A DNA stretch of 64,000 nt. It comes from OLB6 sp964620125. GTDB taxonomy: Bacteria; Bacteroidota; Ignavibacteria; Kapaibacteriales; Kapaibacteriaceae. How positions within the stretch are numbered: the first letter of the stretch is position 1; every line of letters starts with the position of its first letter. The notes below the pieces were generated by a model that saw only the letters and a list, made by a program, of their open reading frames with translations, searched no databases and was not told the DNA's origin. Made by a program: the position numbers and the translations under genes. The stretch covers positions 1-64,000 of the forward strand of contig CAZUGQ010000013.1 in the NCBI GenBank assembly GCA_964620125.1. Reading direction: 5' to 3'. Positions 9,070-17,667 of the stretch are shown here, one piece after another.

Positions 9070-9240
9070 CTAGTATAACGTAGTCGTTTTTACGTACTCT
9101 CTTTCACGCAACTTATATACGATTCATGTCATTGTCAAGACCATAACCGAAAATTTTTACATACTTATACGTAGTCTCGACATACGTATTTATTCAGAGC
9201 CAATACATCGTACGTCGTAAATCCTTTGTTTACAAGGCTT
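9070..9240 (-). promoter_or_regulatory. AT-rich leader with repeated TACGTA palindromes
   Basis: The 214-bp gap between the VWA/OmpA-like gene and the glycosylase gene is the second largest gap in the window. It holds three exact TACGTA palindromes (9091, 9168, 9183) and two near copies (AACGTAG at 9076, TACGTCGTA at 9211). ACGTAGTC occurs twice (9078 and 9170). It is more AT-rich than the flanks. It may be the promoter/operator region for the downstream VWA gene on the minus strand; no clear TAnnTTTG element was found. Confidence 0.4.
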
Positions 9241-9273
9241 AAGATATCAACAAGCTTAACCGATTACTTTCAA

Positions 9274-9927
9274 CTACTTAAAGATGTGTCCGGTATTACG
9301 TTTCCACAATAACAGATCCAGTTCATCAGTCGGGATGCGCAGGATTTGTGCAAACCTGATGAAAACCTCTTCGAGCTCTACGTAATGCTTCGAATTACGC
9401 ACGTGCGTGTTAGGCTTAACAAGATCAAATGCTTCCATACTACGTAGCACATGGCGGTCAATAATGGCCAACCCAGTCCACCCGGCGTTGCGCAGAAAAT
9501 GCGACGCTTCTTTCATCCCCAGACCCCGCACCATGTTACATAGTTTGTTTCGCAAGTCTTGTTCAGCACAATCCGCAGTTTTAGCCGCCACAAGCATCGC
9601 CTCCACATCAGCCCACGTTGCTCGCAGATTCAATAAACGCTGCGACTTAACATTATGGAAGCGGATGTAGGCCTCTGGCCTGCGAAGGATTGGCGTAGGG
9701 TCGCCTCCAATAGATTGAAAATCAATGCACTTAAGCTGCATGATCGCAGAATGTGCATGCAGGGCAGATGTTTGAGGTGTAAGTAAACAGAAGCACAATT
9801 CATAGAACCATTCCGTTTGCGGAACCAGTTTGAATTCAGATAAGCGTTGCCTGATCTCAGCCATGTTGGCTTGGTAATCTGCCTTAAGCTCCGCTACCAA
9901 CGATTCATTAAGAACCAAAGAACACAT
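9274..9927 (-). CDS. 8-oxoguanine DNA glycosylase/AP lyase (Ogg2-type, HhH-GPD)
   Basis: 217 residues, the size of the compact Ogg2/archaeal-type glycosylases that excise 8-oxoguanine and nick the abasic site. The N-terminal WFYELCFCLLTPQTSA matches the family entry motif, the helix-hairpin-helix is VRGLGMKEASHFLRNAG with the expected catalytic Lys near residue 139, and AIIDRHV supplies the catalytic Asp near 157. The protein ends in LLLWKRNTGHIFK, also typical. Its ATG abuts the stop codon of the upstream VWA membrane gene (no bases between), so the two are probably translated together, although no functional link is evident. Confidence 0.85.
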   Translation of the reverse strand: MCSLVLNESLVAELKADYQANMAEIRQRLSEFKLVPQTEWFYELCFCLLTPQTSALHAHSAIMQLKCIDFQSIGGDPTPILRRPEAYIRFHNVKSQRLLNLRATWADVEAMLVAAKTADCAEQDLRNKLCNMVRGLGMKEASHFLRNAGWTGLAIIDRHVLRSMEAFDLVKPNTHVRNSKHYVELEEVFIRFAQILRIPTDELDLLLWKRNTGHIFK

Positions 9928-12093
9928 TTATACCAGCCCGGTGCGCTTTCGAATAATCCACTCCAAAGAGAACCCAACAATGGCCACTACTAGTGGCCAG
10001 GGTAGGTGCCAAAGTGCCTGATCACGTGTTGTTGTTACAGCCCGCGGACGTAAACGGGGATCTGTCAGCGCAGCCTGAACTACAGAATCAACATGATCCG
10101 GTCCACCATACGCCGCACCCGAGCGTTCGCTTATGGCGCGCAGCAGCTCGCTATTCTGTACAATTGCAGCATCCTCCAACCCCAGCTCACCAACAGAAAA
10201 TCGTCCGGCGTCTGCCCCAAGCCCCCTGCCACTAACACTCGCTGTGGCAGAGTATGAATACTCTCCCGCTGGGAGCGCACCGGCAACGGCTGAATACCTT
10301 CCGCCGCCTGCACTTTCCAGTACCAGTTTCTGCTGGCCCGAGGGTCCTACGATCTCGACAACAACACTCGCCCCATCAACGGCCGTAAAGGTCTCATCGA
10401 GCACAGATCCTTGAAAGGCTACGGGTTCGCCAGCTGCATATCTCTGGTGCGTGCTGCGGATCTGCACACGCTGATCATCATCGTCTACTGCCAACCACGC
10501 TGTAGCGTTAGCCGTGAACTGAGCAAACACGTCGGGTGCCGATTGCCCACGTGCCGCCGACGGAGCCACGCCCATGAGTTTCCATCGATACAGTCCGTAC
10601 GCAAGAACGGCCAAACTCTTTGTCCCCCCCCTTGAAGACCGAATAATTAGCGGTTCGGCTAAAGGAACGTTGTTCACCCGCATCGTAGCCAACACTTCTG
10701 CTCCTGGGGTTGGCATAACAAAGGTTTCTGTTCGAAAAACCGGAGGCAATGTGTTCCAGGATTGTGCATCCGACGCTTTGCCTTCTACACGAAGCAATGG
10801 ATCGGCGGTAGCCGATTCCTTCACATCTGGTGTTGCAAGAAACTCTGTTGGCCGAGAAGAAAGAACACGGAATGGCAGATATTCTTCAAGGGGCTTGAGT
10901 TTCGCGTAGTCTGTTTCCCTGCTCGGAACAAACAGAAGCGATGTTCCACGTGATGCTGCATCAGCGATTCTCTTGATCACATCAGGCGGTGAAGATCGTA
11001 GTGGGAAACCAATGAGAACAATAGACTGTGCCTTGGCAAGCTCACTCACATTCGGTGGGCTTTCGTAGAAGTCTGCACCCTGCTTTTGGACGTACAGGTC
11101 AACTCGAACACTGGGGTTCCGTTCAAGTTCGCCTTTGATGAACGTAACATCCGCACTTGGTGCTCCAGCGATGACAATGATTCGGCGCTCATCGGTGCGA
11201 ACGTCTACGTACTCCGACAAGACATTGTTGGCCAGGCTTGCTTCTGTGGCATCTGTGCGCACTCGAACGGACAGCTTTCGATTACCAGCAGTCACTGGAG
11301 TCCAGTTCAGATGCACCATGAACTGGTCGTGATCGGACTCTACCGATACCGTATCGGACGATACTGTCCTTCCTTCTTCGAGCAAGTCCACGATCACGGA
11401 ATTGCCACGAACTTCATGGGCTGAAACGCTAGCTGAAACAACGGTCTGTTTTCCTACCACACAGATAGAGCTCGCGAGCACGCTTTGCACTGATACGTCA
11501 GTCGGCATAACGGTATCGCCAATGCCGATGGTATACCAGCCCACACCACTGTGTTCTGCCGGGTACACAGCAGGCTCGCCCGTGTTACTGTTACCGTCCG
11601 TAATCATCAACACCACTCCTGGGCGATCTGATCCCCGGCGATTGGATAGGGTTCGTACAAGTTGTGAGATGTCGGTTCTCTGACCTTGAAAGGATACTGA
11701 GTCAACGTCCTTGACAGCTGCTGTCTTATCCGAGAAGGTCACTACTTCCGCCGAGCCAACCCGTCCAACAATAGCCTTTAGAACGGTACGTGCAATCGCT
11801 GAGCGCTGACCCAGTGCTTCTGACCGCGCCATGCTTGCCGATTCGTCAACGGCAATGATGATTGGTGCAACCTTCTCTTCTGAGCGAACGCGTCTCAGCA
11901 CAGGTTCGAACAGAGCAATCAAAAGCATCGCCATGCCAAGAGTGCGCAAGAGCATGAGGGTGACTCTTGTTGGCGTCCGCAGCTCCGGTACGGTGTTTTG
12001 GTATGTGAACCACCCTATTGCAGCACACACACCAAGAAGGAGAAGGTACAACCACCATGATCCGGTGGCAAGAAACAGTTCTGTATGATCCAT
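9928..12093 (-). CDS. membrane-anchored VWA-domain protein (BatA/aerotolerance-like layout)
   Basis: 721 residues. Two transmembrane helices lie near the N-terminus (about 14-32 and 45-62), then a VWA domain with an intact MIDAS (VDESASM near 83, TDIS near 140, MITDGNSNTG near 160). Beta-rich domains follow, including a region resembling glutamine-amidotransferase-like folds (VLIGFPLRSSPPDVI near 350). A final helix (WHLPWPLVVAIVGFSLEWII) ends in a short basic tail. This layout, mostly periplasmic between membrane helices, is common in uncharacterised VWA proteins of Bacteroidota. The function is unknown. The gene carries an 8-C tract (10624-10631) and an AGGGGGCT at 10220. Confidence 0.75.
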   Translation of the reverse strand: MDHTELFLATGSWWLYLLLLGVCAAIGWFTYQNTVPELRTPTRVTLMLLRTLGMAMLLIALFEPVLRRVRSEEKVAPIIIAVDESASMARSEALGQRSAIARTVLKAIVGRVGSAEVVTFSDKTAAVKDVDSVSFQGQRTDISQLVRTLSNRRGSDRPGVVLMITDGNSNTGEPAVYPAEHSGVGWYTIGIGDTVMPTDVSVQSVLASSICVVGKQTVVSASVSAHEVRGNSVIVDLLEEGRTVSSDTVSVESDHDQFMVHLNWTPVTAGNRKLSVRVRTDATEASLANNVLSEYVDVRTDERRIIVIAGAPSADVTFIKGELERNPSVRVDLYVQKQGADFYESPPNVSELAKAQSIVLIGFPLRSSPPDVIKRIADAASRGTSLLFVPSRETDYAKLKPLEEYLPFRVLSSRPTEFLATPDVKESATADPLLRVEGKASDAQSWNTLPPVFRTETFVMPTPGAEVLATMRVNNVPLAEPLIIRSSRGGTKSLAVLAYGLYRWKLMGVAPSAARGQSAPDVFAQFTANATAWLAVDDDDQRVQIRSTHQRYAAGEPVAFQGSVLDETFTAVDGASVVVEIVGPSGQQKLVLESAGGGRYSAVAGALPAGEYSYSATASVSGRGLGADAGRFSVGELGLEDAAIVQNSELLRAISERSGAAYGGPDHVDSVVQAALTDPRLRPRAVTTTRDQALWHLPWPLVVAIVGFSLEWIIRKRTGLV

Positions 12094-12179
12094 GGGTGTC
12101 TAAGGAAAAGACCGGCTTCGATCGTGCCGGTCTGAACGAATCTACGGGCCATGAGACGCATGCACAGCCAGCTATTGTG

Positions 12180-12210
12180 TTTGTAGGCTTTGGCTGCCTC
12201 CGTACTTTTG
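12180..12210 (+). promoter_or_regulatory. Bacteroidota-type promoter of tRNA-Pro
   Basis: TTTG at 12180-12183 and TACTTTTG at 12203-12210 (TAnnTTTG) are separated by 19 bp, the textbook -33/-7 spacing for the primary sigma factor of Bacteroidota. The tRNA begins 11 bases after the -7 element. Confidence 0.75.
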
Positions 12211-12220
12211 CGCCTTACGT

Positions 12221-12294
12221 CGGGGCGTGGCTCAGCCCGGTAGAGCACCTCGTTCGGGACGAGGGGGTCGGAGGTTCAAATCCTCTCGCCCCGA
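12221..12294 (+). tRNA. tRNA-Pro (anticodon CGG)
   Basis: A 74-nt cloverleaf can be folded by eye. The acceptor stem is CGGGGCG/CGCCCCG with discriminator A, the D stem is GCTC/GAGC, the anticodon stem is CCTCG/CGAGG around loop TTCGGGA (anticodon CGG), the variable loop is GGGTC, and the T arm is GGAGG-TTCAAAT-CCTCT. The 3' CCA is not encoded. It reads CCG proline codons. It is followed two bases later by the end of the opposing aldehyde dehydrogenase frame. Confidence 0.95.
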
Positions 12295-12296
12295 CA

Positions 12297-13660
12297 CTAT
12301 TCAACAGCCTGATGATCAGGCTGTTGTCGTATGTACACCGTTTTCTGATTCGTGAACTCAAGCATGCCGAGTCGTGCTAGCTCTCGCCCGTACCCAGACC
12401 GGAGGGTTCCGCCGAAGGGCAGCCGAGCATCGCTCTTCACAAAGTGATTCACGAAGAATGCTCCATCGCGCATACGTGGAGCCCAGCGCTCTGCTGCGTC
12501 GATATCGGCAGTCCAAACGTTGTGCGAGCGGCAAGCTCCATGGCATCCTCAACAGTATCAGCTAGCGTAAGGCATGCAACCGGTCCAAACGTTTCTTCGT
12601 CGAACGCTGGCATTCCGGGCTTAACATTTTCAAGAATCGTTGGCTCGAAGTAGGCACCGGATCGGCGTCCACCCTGCAGCACCACGGCACCCATAGAGAC
12701 GCTCGCCGCCACCTGGTGCTCAAGCTTTTCAGCTAGATCCACACGCGCCATTGGACCGATGGTTGTGTGTGGATTAAGCGGATCACCGGGTACCAGTGAG
12801 TTCACCGAATCCATCAGGCAGGAAAGGAACTGCTCGTACACAGCCTTGGTAACGATGATTCGTTTCGATGCAATGCAGCTCTGTCCAGCATTCGCAAAAC
12901 GGCTTTGCACAGCCAATGCAACAGCATCCTCTACGTTGGCATCCGGCCACACAACAAAAGCATTGCTTCCACCAAGTTCCAGCACTGACTTCTTCACGTG
13001 TGCACCGGCGATACTTGCAACAACTGCCCCAGCCGCATTACTTCCGGTAAATGCCACGCCTTGCACCGCTTGGTGAGCGATGATGTCGGCTGCTTTGTTG
13101 TGGTGTACAGCAAGCTGCTGGAACACACCCGGTGGATAGTTGGCATCTGCAAAAAGTTGTTCTATACGCGCAGCACAACCCAGAACGTTCGGAGCATGTT
13201 TGAGGATGACTGTATTACCGGATGTAATTGCAGGCACAGCACATCGAAAGACTTGCCAAAACGGGAAGTTCCATGGCATAATGGCAAACACGGTACCCAA
13301 CGGATCATAACGAACGTAACTGCGAAGGGCATCGGTGGCAACAGCTTCAACGGCCAGATACGTAATGGCCTTTTCTGCGTAATAAAGGCACAGGCCTGCG
13401 CACTTATCGATCTCAGCCTGCGCTTCACGGATGGGTTTGCCCATTTCCTGCGTGATGACTTCGGACATCTCATCTTTCTGCAGCATTAGCTGATGATGCA
13501 GTTCCCGGAGCATCTCAGCCCGTCGCTCAACCGGCACTAATCGCCACTCGCGGAATGCTTTCGCTGAAGCATCTAACGCCTGCTCAACGTCTGTATCACT
13601 CCTACCTTCATATTCTGCTATCGTATCTAAAGTGTAGGGATTAATACTGTGAAAAATCAT
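12297..13660 (-). pseudogene. aldehyde dehydrogenase (succinate-semialdehyde type), frameshifted near the C-terminus
   Basis: NAD(P)-dependent aldehyde dehydrogenase, closest in layout to succinate-semialdehyde dehydrogenases. MPWNFPFWQ, LELGGSNAF (general-base Glu) and NAGQSCIASKR (catalytic Cys) are all present. The frame runs correctly to TTFGL (about residue 370), then turns into unrelated residues and stops at 12449. In another frame the DNA continues as TADIDAAERW, DGAFFVNHFVKSD and LPFGGTLRSGYGRE, ending at 12297. The usual five or six residues between FG and TAD (as in FGLGASVWTAD) are missing. A 19-bp deletion between GGACT copies would explain this (junction at 12510-12514). It is either a real pseudogene or an assembly error. 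Confidence 0.85.
12302..12326. terminator. perfect palindromic hairpin downstream of tRNA-Pro
   Basis: CAACAGCCTGA-TGA-TCAGGCTGTTG is a perfect 11-bp stem with a 3-nt loop, 7 bases after the tRNA. No T tract follows. It also encodes the last residues of the frameshift-restored aldehyde dehydrogenase on the other strand, so one sequence may end both transcripts. Confidence 0.55.
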
Positions 13661-13672
13661 CTGCTATCTCCA

Positions 13673-14383
13673 TTATCGTAGTGCTTCTGGTAGAAGTAAA
13701 ACTGTGCTTTGAGCAACGAGCAGGCTTGTAAGAACGAAGAAGGCCACCTCTTCCCACGGCAACACACCGAATAGCCGTACGGCACCAACGTTGCTTGCAC
13801 CAAAGTGCCACACGCCGTTCCGCACAGCCTGAACATCTGTCCAAACGAGATACACGCTGCAACCAACCGTGGCAGCAAGGATGGGCACGAAACGCGGCGC
13901 AAGAATCCCCCAGCCGAATATCCACTGGGCCACAACAATTGGAAGGAACCAAAGCAGGAGGTGTCCCCCATAGGTTCTCACGTTGTGCTTGCACGCCAGA
14001 ATCCAACCAATACCCACAGTTACTCCCGCTGCGTACATGCTGAATTGAGAAAGGGGGCTAATGGTGCTGGTGGGAACGATGGTACTCCACGCAATACCAA
14101 TCAGCGAGGTTGCAATTGAAACCATCACAGTTTGAATGACGAAGAAGGCAACCTCCTCGATTGGCAGGTGGGATACGCGAAACCAGACCCTGTCCGCTGG
14201 GAACTCCCACATACCTCTCTTCACTGCAGCATTATCCCACGGGAACGTGAAAACCACTGCAACCAGTGCCAGGACACCCGCTATGGGGAAACCGATGGCA
14301 TGTCTGTCAAGCAGTATGGCAAGAAGAATCAGCAATAACAGGGGCGGAAGTGTATACCGTGCGTGGTATCCCCGGTAGGTCAT
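13673..14383 (-). CDS. lycopene cyclase (fused CrtYc-CrtYd/CarR type)
   Basis: Cyclises lycopene ends to beta-ionone rings in carotenoid synthesis, in the membrane. About 236 residues with six or seven transmembrane helices, arranged as two homologous halves. The first holds FTFPWDNAAVKRGMW and LPIEEVAFFVIQT; the second holds WTDVQAVRNGVWHF and LPWEEVAFFVLTS. The paired P-x-E-E motifs are the family signature, and heterodimeric cyclases carry one half each. The start at 14383 is chosen because its ATG overlaps the TGA of the upstream kinase gene (ATGA). No other carotenoid genes are in the window. The gene carries an AGGGGGCT at 14052. Confidence 0.88.
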   Translation of the reverse strand: MTYRGYHARYTLPPLLLLILLAILLDRHAIGFPIAGVLALVAVVFTFPWDNAAVKRGMWEFPADRVWFRVSHLPIEEVAFFVIQTVMVSIATSLIGIAWSTIVPTSTISPLSQFSMYAAGVTVGIGWILACKHNVRTYGGHLLLWFLPIVVAQWIFGWGILAPRFVPILAATVGCSVYLVWTDVQAVRNGVWHFGASNVGAVRLFGVLPWEEVAFFVLTSLLVAQSTVLLLPEALR

Positions 14384-16293
14384 GCTTCCGATCCCACCAA
14401 AAGCAAGGGAATCTCCACAACAAACGTGGCACCCAAGCCAACTTCGCTGTCGCACCAGATACGGCCCTGCAACTGATCAACAGCACGCTTTACCAGGTGC
14501 AGACCCAGCCCTGTGCTCACTTCGTTCCCTGTGGGTTTTGCTGAAAGGCGACTAAATGGCTGGAACAACTGAAGCTGGTCTTCTGCAGAAAGCCCCGGCC
14601 CAGCATCAGATACTGAAAACAGCAGCACTCGTTCGCCATTCTGAACATCCTGCGCGTTGAGGCGAGCAACAACGCAAGAACCCGAACTCGAGAACTTGAC
14701 TGCGTTACTTGTAAGATTCTCATAGATGGACACCAACGTTTGGTCGTCCGATCTCACATACAGCTCCGATGCCGTTACATGCCACTCAAGAGCTACACCC
14801 TTTTCTGCTGCCACTGGTTCCATATTGTTCATCACATGGATAAACGGAACCGTTGCGTTTGTTGGATGCGAAGCATCTACAAGGCGTGTTTGCGAACTCT
14901 GCAGGGTCTTGGTCACCAAGTCGAACATGCGTGTAGCTACTGCGTGAATCTCACGATCGAACTCGATTCTCTCCTCTATACTCAGTTGGTCATTCGCAGC
15001 CAACATCGCCGAAACGGTACGGATGGTGTTGAGCGGATTCTTGAGTTCGTGGGCCAAGAACGCAACGTATTCTTCGTTCTGCTTGCCCATCTGCTCAAGT
15101 TTTGCAACAGCATTGGCAAGTTCAACATTCCGAAGCCGTTCAACCGCTGCTTCCGATTGCGCTTTGGCGCGTTCTATACGCTGCTTAACGTTTAGTAGAC
15201 GTGTTTCTGCCTTGTGCTGCTCCGCTGCATCCATTCTATTCACAAGCTCAGCCATGAGCTCTGCAGCTTCCTTGTAGTTACCGTTCAAAAGGAGATGGTT
15301 AGACTCAGTACGAAGTAGGCTTATGGTATACTCAGGGAGGTCCTCTGTAATAGTCCATTCTCGAATACGGGCAAACAGCTCCAATGCTTCGTTGGAACGG
15401 CCTCTTGCAGCAAGTAATGTTGCCTCTGCCATGTGTATGAAATTGAACATCTCCGAGCCTTCACCACGACCGGCAAACTCACGATATGCTTGGTGTAAGT
15501 ACTCCTCTGCCTCATCGAGCCGCCCTAATTCCACAAGACAGGCGATGAGGCTACCAAAGTTCAAGGCAACATCCATCGGCTCGGCAAATTCCATTCGCAA
15601 ATCCAACGCTTCACGATAGAGGGCCACGGATTCTTCCCGTTTACCATGATGCCTCAAGTGTTGAGCATGGTTGTGGAGTGCTTTGCCTAATCCTACAAAA
15701 TCATTCAACTCTCGAAAGAGTGATTCACCTCGAATCGTGTATTCGATTGCTGACTCGAAATCATACAGCACATACTGATAGAGACTGGATAAATTCGTCA
15801 GCACCTTCGCTTCAAGGAGCTTGTCCTCATTGGTTTCAAGAATACCGAGAACGCGCTCGTAAGCATCAACAGCATCTATGTACTGTTTTCGTCGGTGCAG
15901 CACATTGCCCACATTAACATATACCTTGCCCACATCAAGTGGCACCCCATAAAGCTCTAGTAAACTTTCCGCACGCGAATAATAGTTAAGGGCTTCATCG
16001 TACTTGAAATCTATGAAACAATACACCCCTAGCTCATTGTTAGCCAGTCCCTCTAAACGTCGAAGACCGTGCTCACGTGCCAAGCTTAATGCTTGCTGTG
16101 CAAGTGGTTGCCCAGTCGCGTACTCGCCCATGTGTATTGCCGCTCGGGATGCCAGCAGAAGTGCCTCAACGCGACGAGAGGTATCTAGAGAGTCATCCGA
16201 TGCCATTCTTTTTGCATGCTCATGTGCTCCCTTGGGATCTGTACGAAGCAGGGATCGGATGTCGTCTATAGAAAGTGTTTCTGCTACATTCAT
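14380..16293 (-). CDS. cytoplasmic TPR-containing sensor histidine kinase
   Basis: 637 residues, with no transmembrane segment. Residues about 1-330 are a tetratricopeptide solenoid with repeated A-x-x-L-x-x-Y patterns (for example SRAAIHMGEYATGQPLAQQAL and YIDAVDAYERVLGIL). A predicted coiled coil follows at about 340-400 (many E/K/A/Q). The kinase core has the H box AFLAHELKNPLNTIR near 410, N box ENLTSNAVKFS, G1 DAGPGLSAED and G2 STGLGLHLVK. It probably senses an intracellular protein or peptide signal through the TPRs. No response regulator is adjacent. It overlaps the lycopene cyclase start and lies 4 bp from porQ. Confidence 0.9.
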   Translation of the reverse strand: MNVAETLSIDDIRSLLRTDPKGAHEHAKRMASDDSLDTSRRVEALLLASRAAIHMGEYATGQPLAQQALSLAREHGLRRLEGLANNELGVYCFIDFKYDEALNYYSRAESLLELYGVPLDVGKVYVNVGNVLHRRKQYIDAVDAYERVLGILETNEDKLLEAKVLTNLSSLYQYVLYDFESAIEYTIRGESLFRELNDFVGLGKALHNHAQHLRHHGKREESVALYREALDLRMEFAEPMDVALNFGSLIACLVELGRLDEAEEYLHQAYREFAGRGEGSEMFNFIHMAEATLLAARGRSNEALELFARIREWTITEDLPEYTISLLRTESNHLLLNGNYKEAAELMAELVNRMDAAEQHKAETRLLNVKQRIERAKAQSEAAVERLRNVELANAVAKLEQMGKQNEEYVAFLAHELKNPLNTIRTVSAMLAANDQLSIEERIEFDREIHAVATRMFDLVTKTLQSSQTRLVDASHPTNATVPFIHVMNNMEPVAAEKGVALEWHVTASELYVRSDDQTLVSIYENLTSNAVKFSSSGSCVVARLNAQDVQNGERVLLFSVSDAGPGLSAEDQLQLFQPFSRLSAKPTGNEVSTGLGLHLVKRAVDQLQGRIWCDSEVGLGATFVVEIPLLLVGSEA

Positions 16294-16297
16294 AACA

Positions 16298-17248
16298 CTA
16301 TAAATCTAACCCCACACTAATACGGTGCAGAAATGCATCACTGCCCATGGTGCTAAGTGCGTAATCCATACGCACGCTTTCCAGGTACACGCCCAAGCCC
16401 CCTGACACACCAGCAAGTTGTGTAGCCACATTTACATCACTCAAGTTCCGTGTTGCATTGTCGTAGCCAACACGAGCAAACACATACTTCCCAATGCTGA
16501 GTTCACCTCCTACAGAAAAATTTAAGAAGCGATCAAAGAAAGATGCAACATCATCTGTAAGGTGATTAAGCGATGCGTTTACGAGGAGAGGCAAACCCTT
16601 GAGCCGATGGTTAATCCCTACACGAAGGTCTGTTGGCAGTTTATCGCTCACCCCATCATACGTGCTTACTTGAACACCTGCGTTGAGCAAGGCAAGCCCG
16701 ATGTTGGTACGCGATTGTGGTATCTGAATCAACAACCCTGCGTCGACAGCTATAGCTGTTGTGCTTTGTGATTCGATAGCACCATGCAGGAACTTGACGG
16801 TAGCTCCCCAAGTAATGAGCGTGTCGATTTCGCGAGAGAAGGACGCTGCTACCACCACGTCGGATGACGTGAAGGAGCCGGTTATCTCGCCTGCGCTTGT
16901 CGTGGCGTCGAATGTGCCATACGAGGTATACTGAGCTGTTACTGCAAAAGCACCGGCATTAAACAGACTATCGCTATACGAAGCAAAACCACTGTTGATG
17001 TCCAACACATGTTTAACGAACGTTGCATTCAGGGTTGGAACTTTCACCGTGGACAGGCCTGCCGGATTCAGCACCACCATTCCTAGGTCGTTGGTCATCG
17101 CCACCGTGCCCCCCCCCAACGCAGCTGCACGTGCACTGATATTTCCCCTGAGGAACGGGAAGATCGTTGCATCCTGGGCCAGTAGGGGGCTTGCCATCAG
17201 CATGATCGCTGCGAAGCATTTGGTGATGGCAGTGGTGAGCACCTTCAT
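16298..17248 (-). CDS. porQ: type IX secretion system protein PorQ
   Basis: Outer-membrane component of the type IX secretion system. 316 residues with a signal peptide (about 1-24, ending PLLAQ). The N-terminal FPFLRGNISARAAALGGG is the family hallmark, followed by DLGMVVLNPAGLS and the YGTFDATTSAGEITGSF block typical of PorQ. The rest alternates beta-barrel strands and ends in an aromatic-poor strand (ISVGLDL). Its partner sprA is 3 kb away on the same strand, past the par genes. A tract of nine G (minus strand; 17109-17117) sits in the ALGGG codons, so slippage there would knock out the protein. The ATG overlaps the upstream stop codon. Confidence 0.85.
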   Translation of the reverse strand: MKVLTTAITKCFAAIMLMASPLLAQDATIFPFLRGNISARAAALGGGTVAMTNDLGMVVLNPAGLSTVKVPTLNATFVKHVLDINSGFASYSDSLFNAGAFAVTAQYTSYGTFDATTSAGEITGSFTSSDVVVAASFSREIDTLITWGATVKFLHGAIESQSTTAIAVDAGLLIQIPQSRTNIGLALLNAGVQVSTYDGVSDKLPTDLRVGINHRLKGLPLLVNASLNHLTDDVASFFDRFLNFSVGGELSIGKYVFARVGYDNATRNLSDVNVATQLAGVSGGLGVYLESVRMDYALSTMGSDAFLHRISVGLDL

Positions 17249-17667
17249 GCCTCAACCTCTTGAAGTGCGCGGCGTACCGCGTTGGTGAAGAGTTCTGGCG
17301 GACGTACTGGACGCCATGTTGCTGCGTTGACGAATGAGTGACGCGAATACCCTGTTGCCAGTGTTACACCATCCCTCATGATCACATATTCGATTCGAAT
17401 CGTGGCCCCGTTTGATGGTGTATACGACGCTTCGAGGCTGAGAACATCATCGTAGAATGCAGGCCGCAGGTACTCAACGTGCGCCTCGAGTACTGGGAGC
17501 AGAATGCCGTCCGCCTCTAGTGTTGTATACGGCAACCCCATGGAACGCAGCATCTCTGTCCGTGCAATCTCGAAGTACATCAGGTACTCGCCATTGTACA
17601 CGATGCCCATCTTATCAGTATCGGCATATCGAACGCGAACCTGGCTTACATGTCGTACCACCTGCAT
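17245..17667 (-). CDS. acyl-CoA thioesterase, YbgC/4-hydroxybenzoyl-CoA thioesterase family
   Basis: 140-residue single hotdog-fold protein. VRYADTDKMGIVYNGEYLMYFEIARTE carries the family catalytic Asp and the helix that follows it. Members hydrolyse short- or aromatic acyl-CoA or acyl-ACP and work as tetramers. In many bacteria ybgC sits with the Tol-Pal envelope genes, but here it lies between parB and porQ with stop/start overlaps on both sides, so it is co-translated with chromosome-partition and secretion genes. The substrate is unknown. Confidence 0.88.
   Translation of the reverse strand: MQVVRHVSQVRVRYADTDKMGIVYNGEYLMYFEIARTEMLRSMGLPYTTLEADGILLPVLEAHVEYLRPAFYDDVLSLEASYTPSNGATIRIEYVIMRDGVTLATGYSRHSFVNAATWRPVRPPELFTNAVRRALQEVEA

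Noticed and set aside
12015..12380. Open frames over the tRNA-Pro region on both strands
   Set aside because: They run through the tRNA and its promoter and have no recognisable domains.
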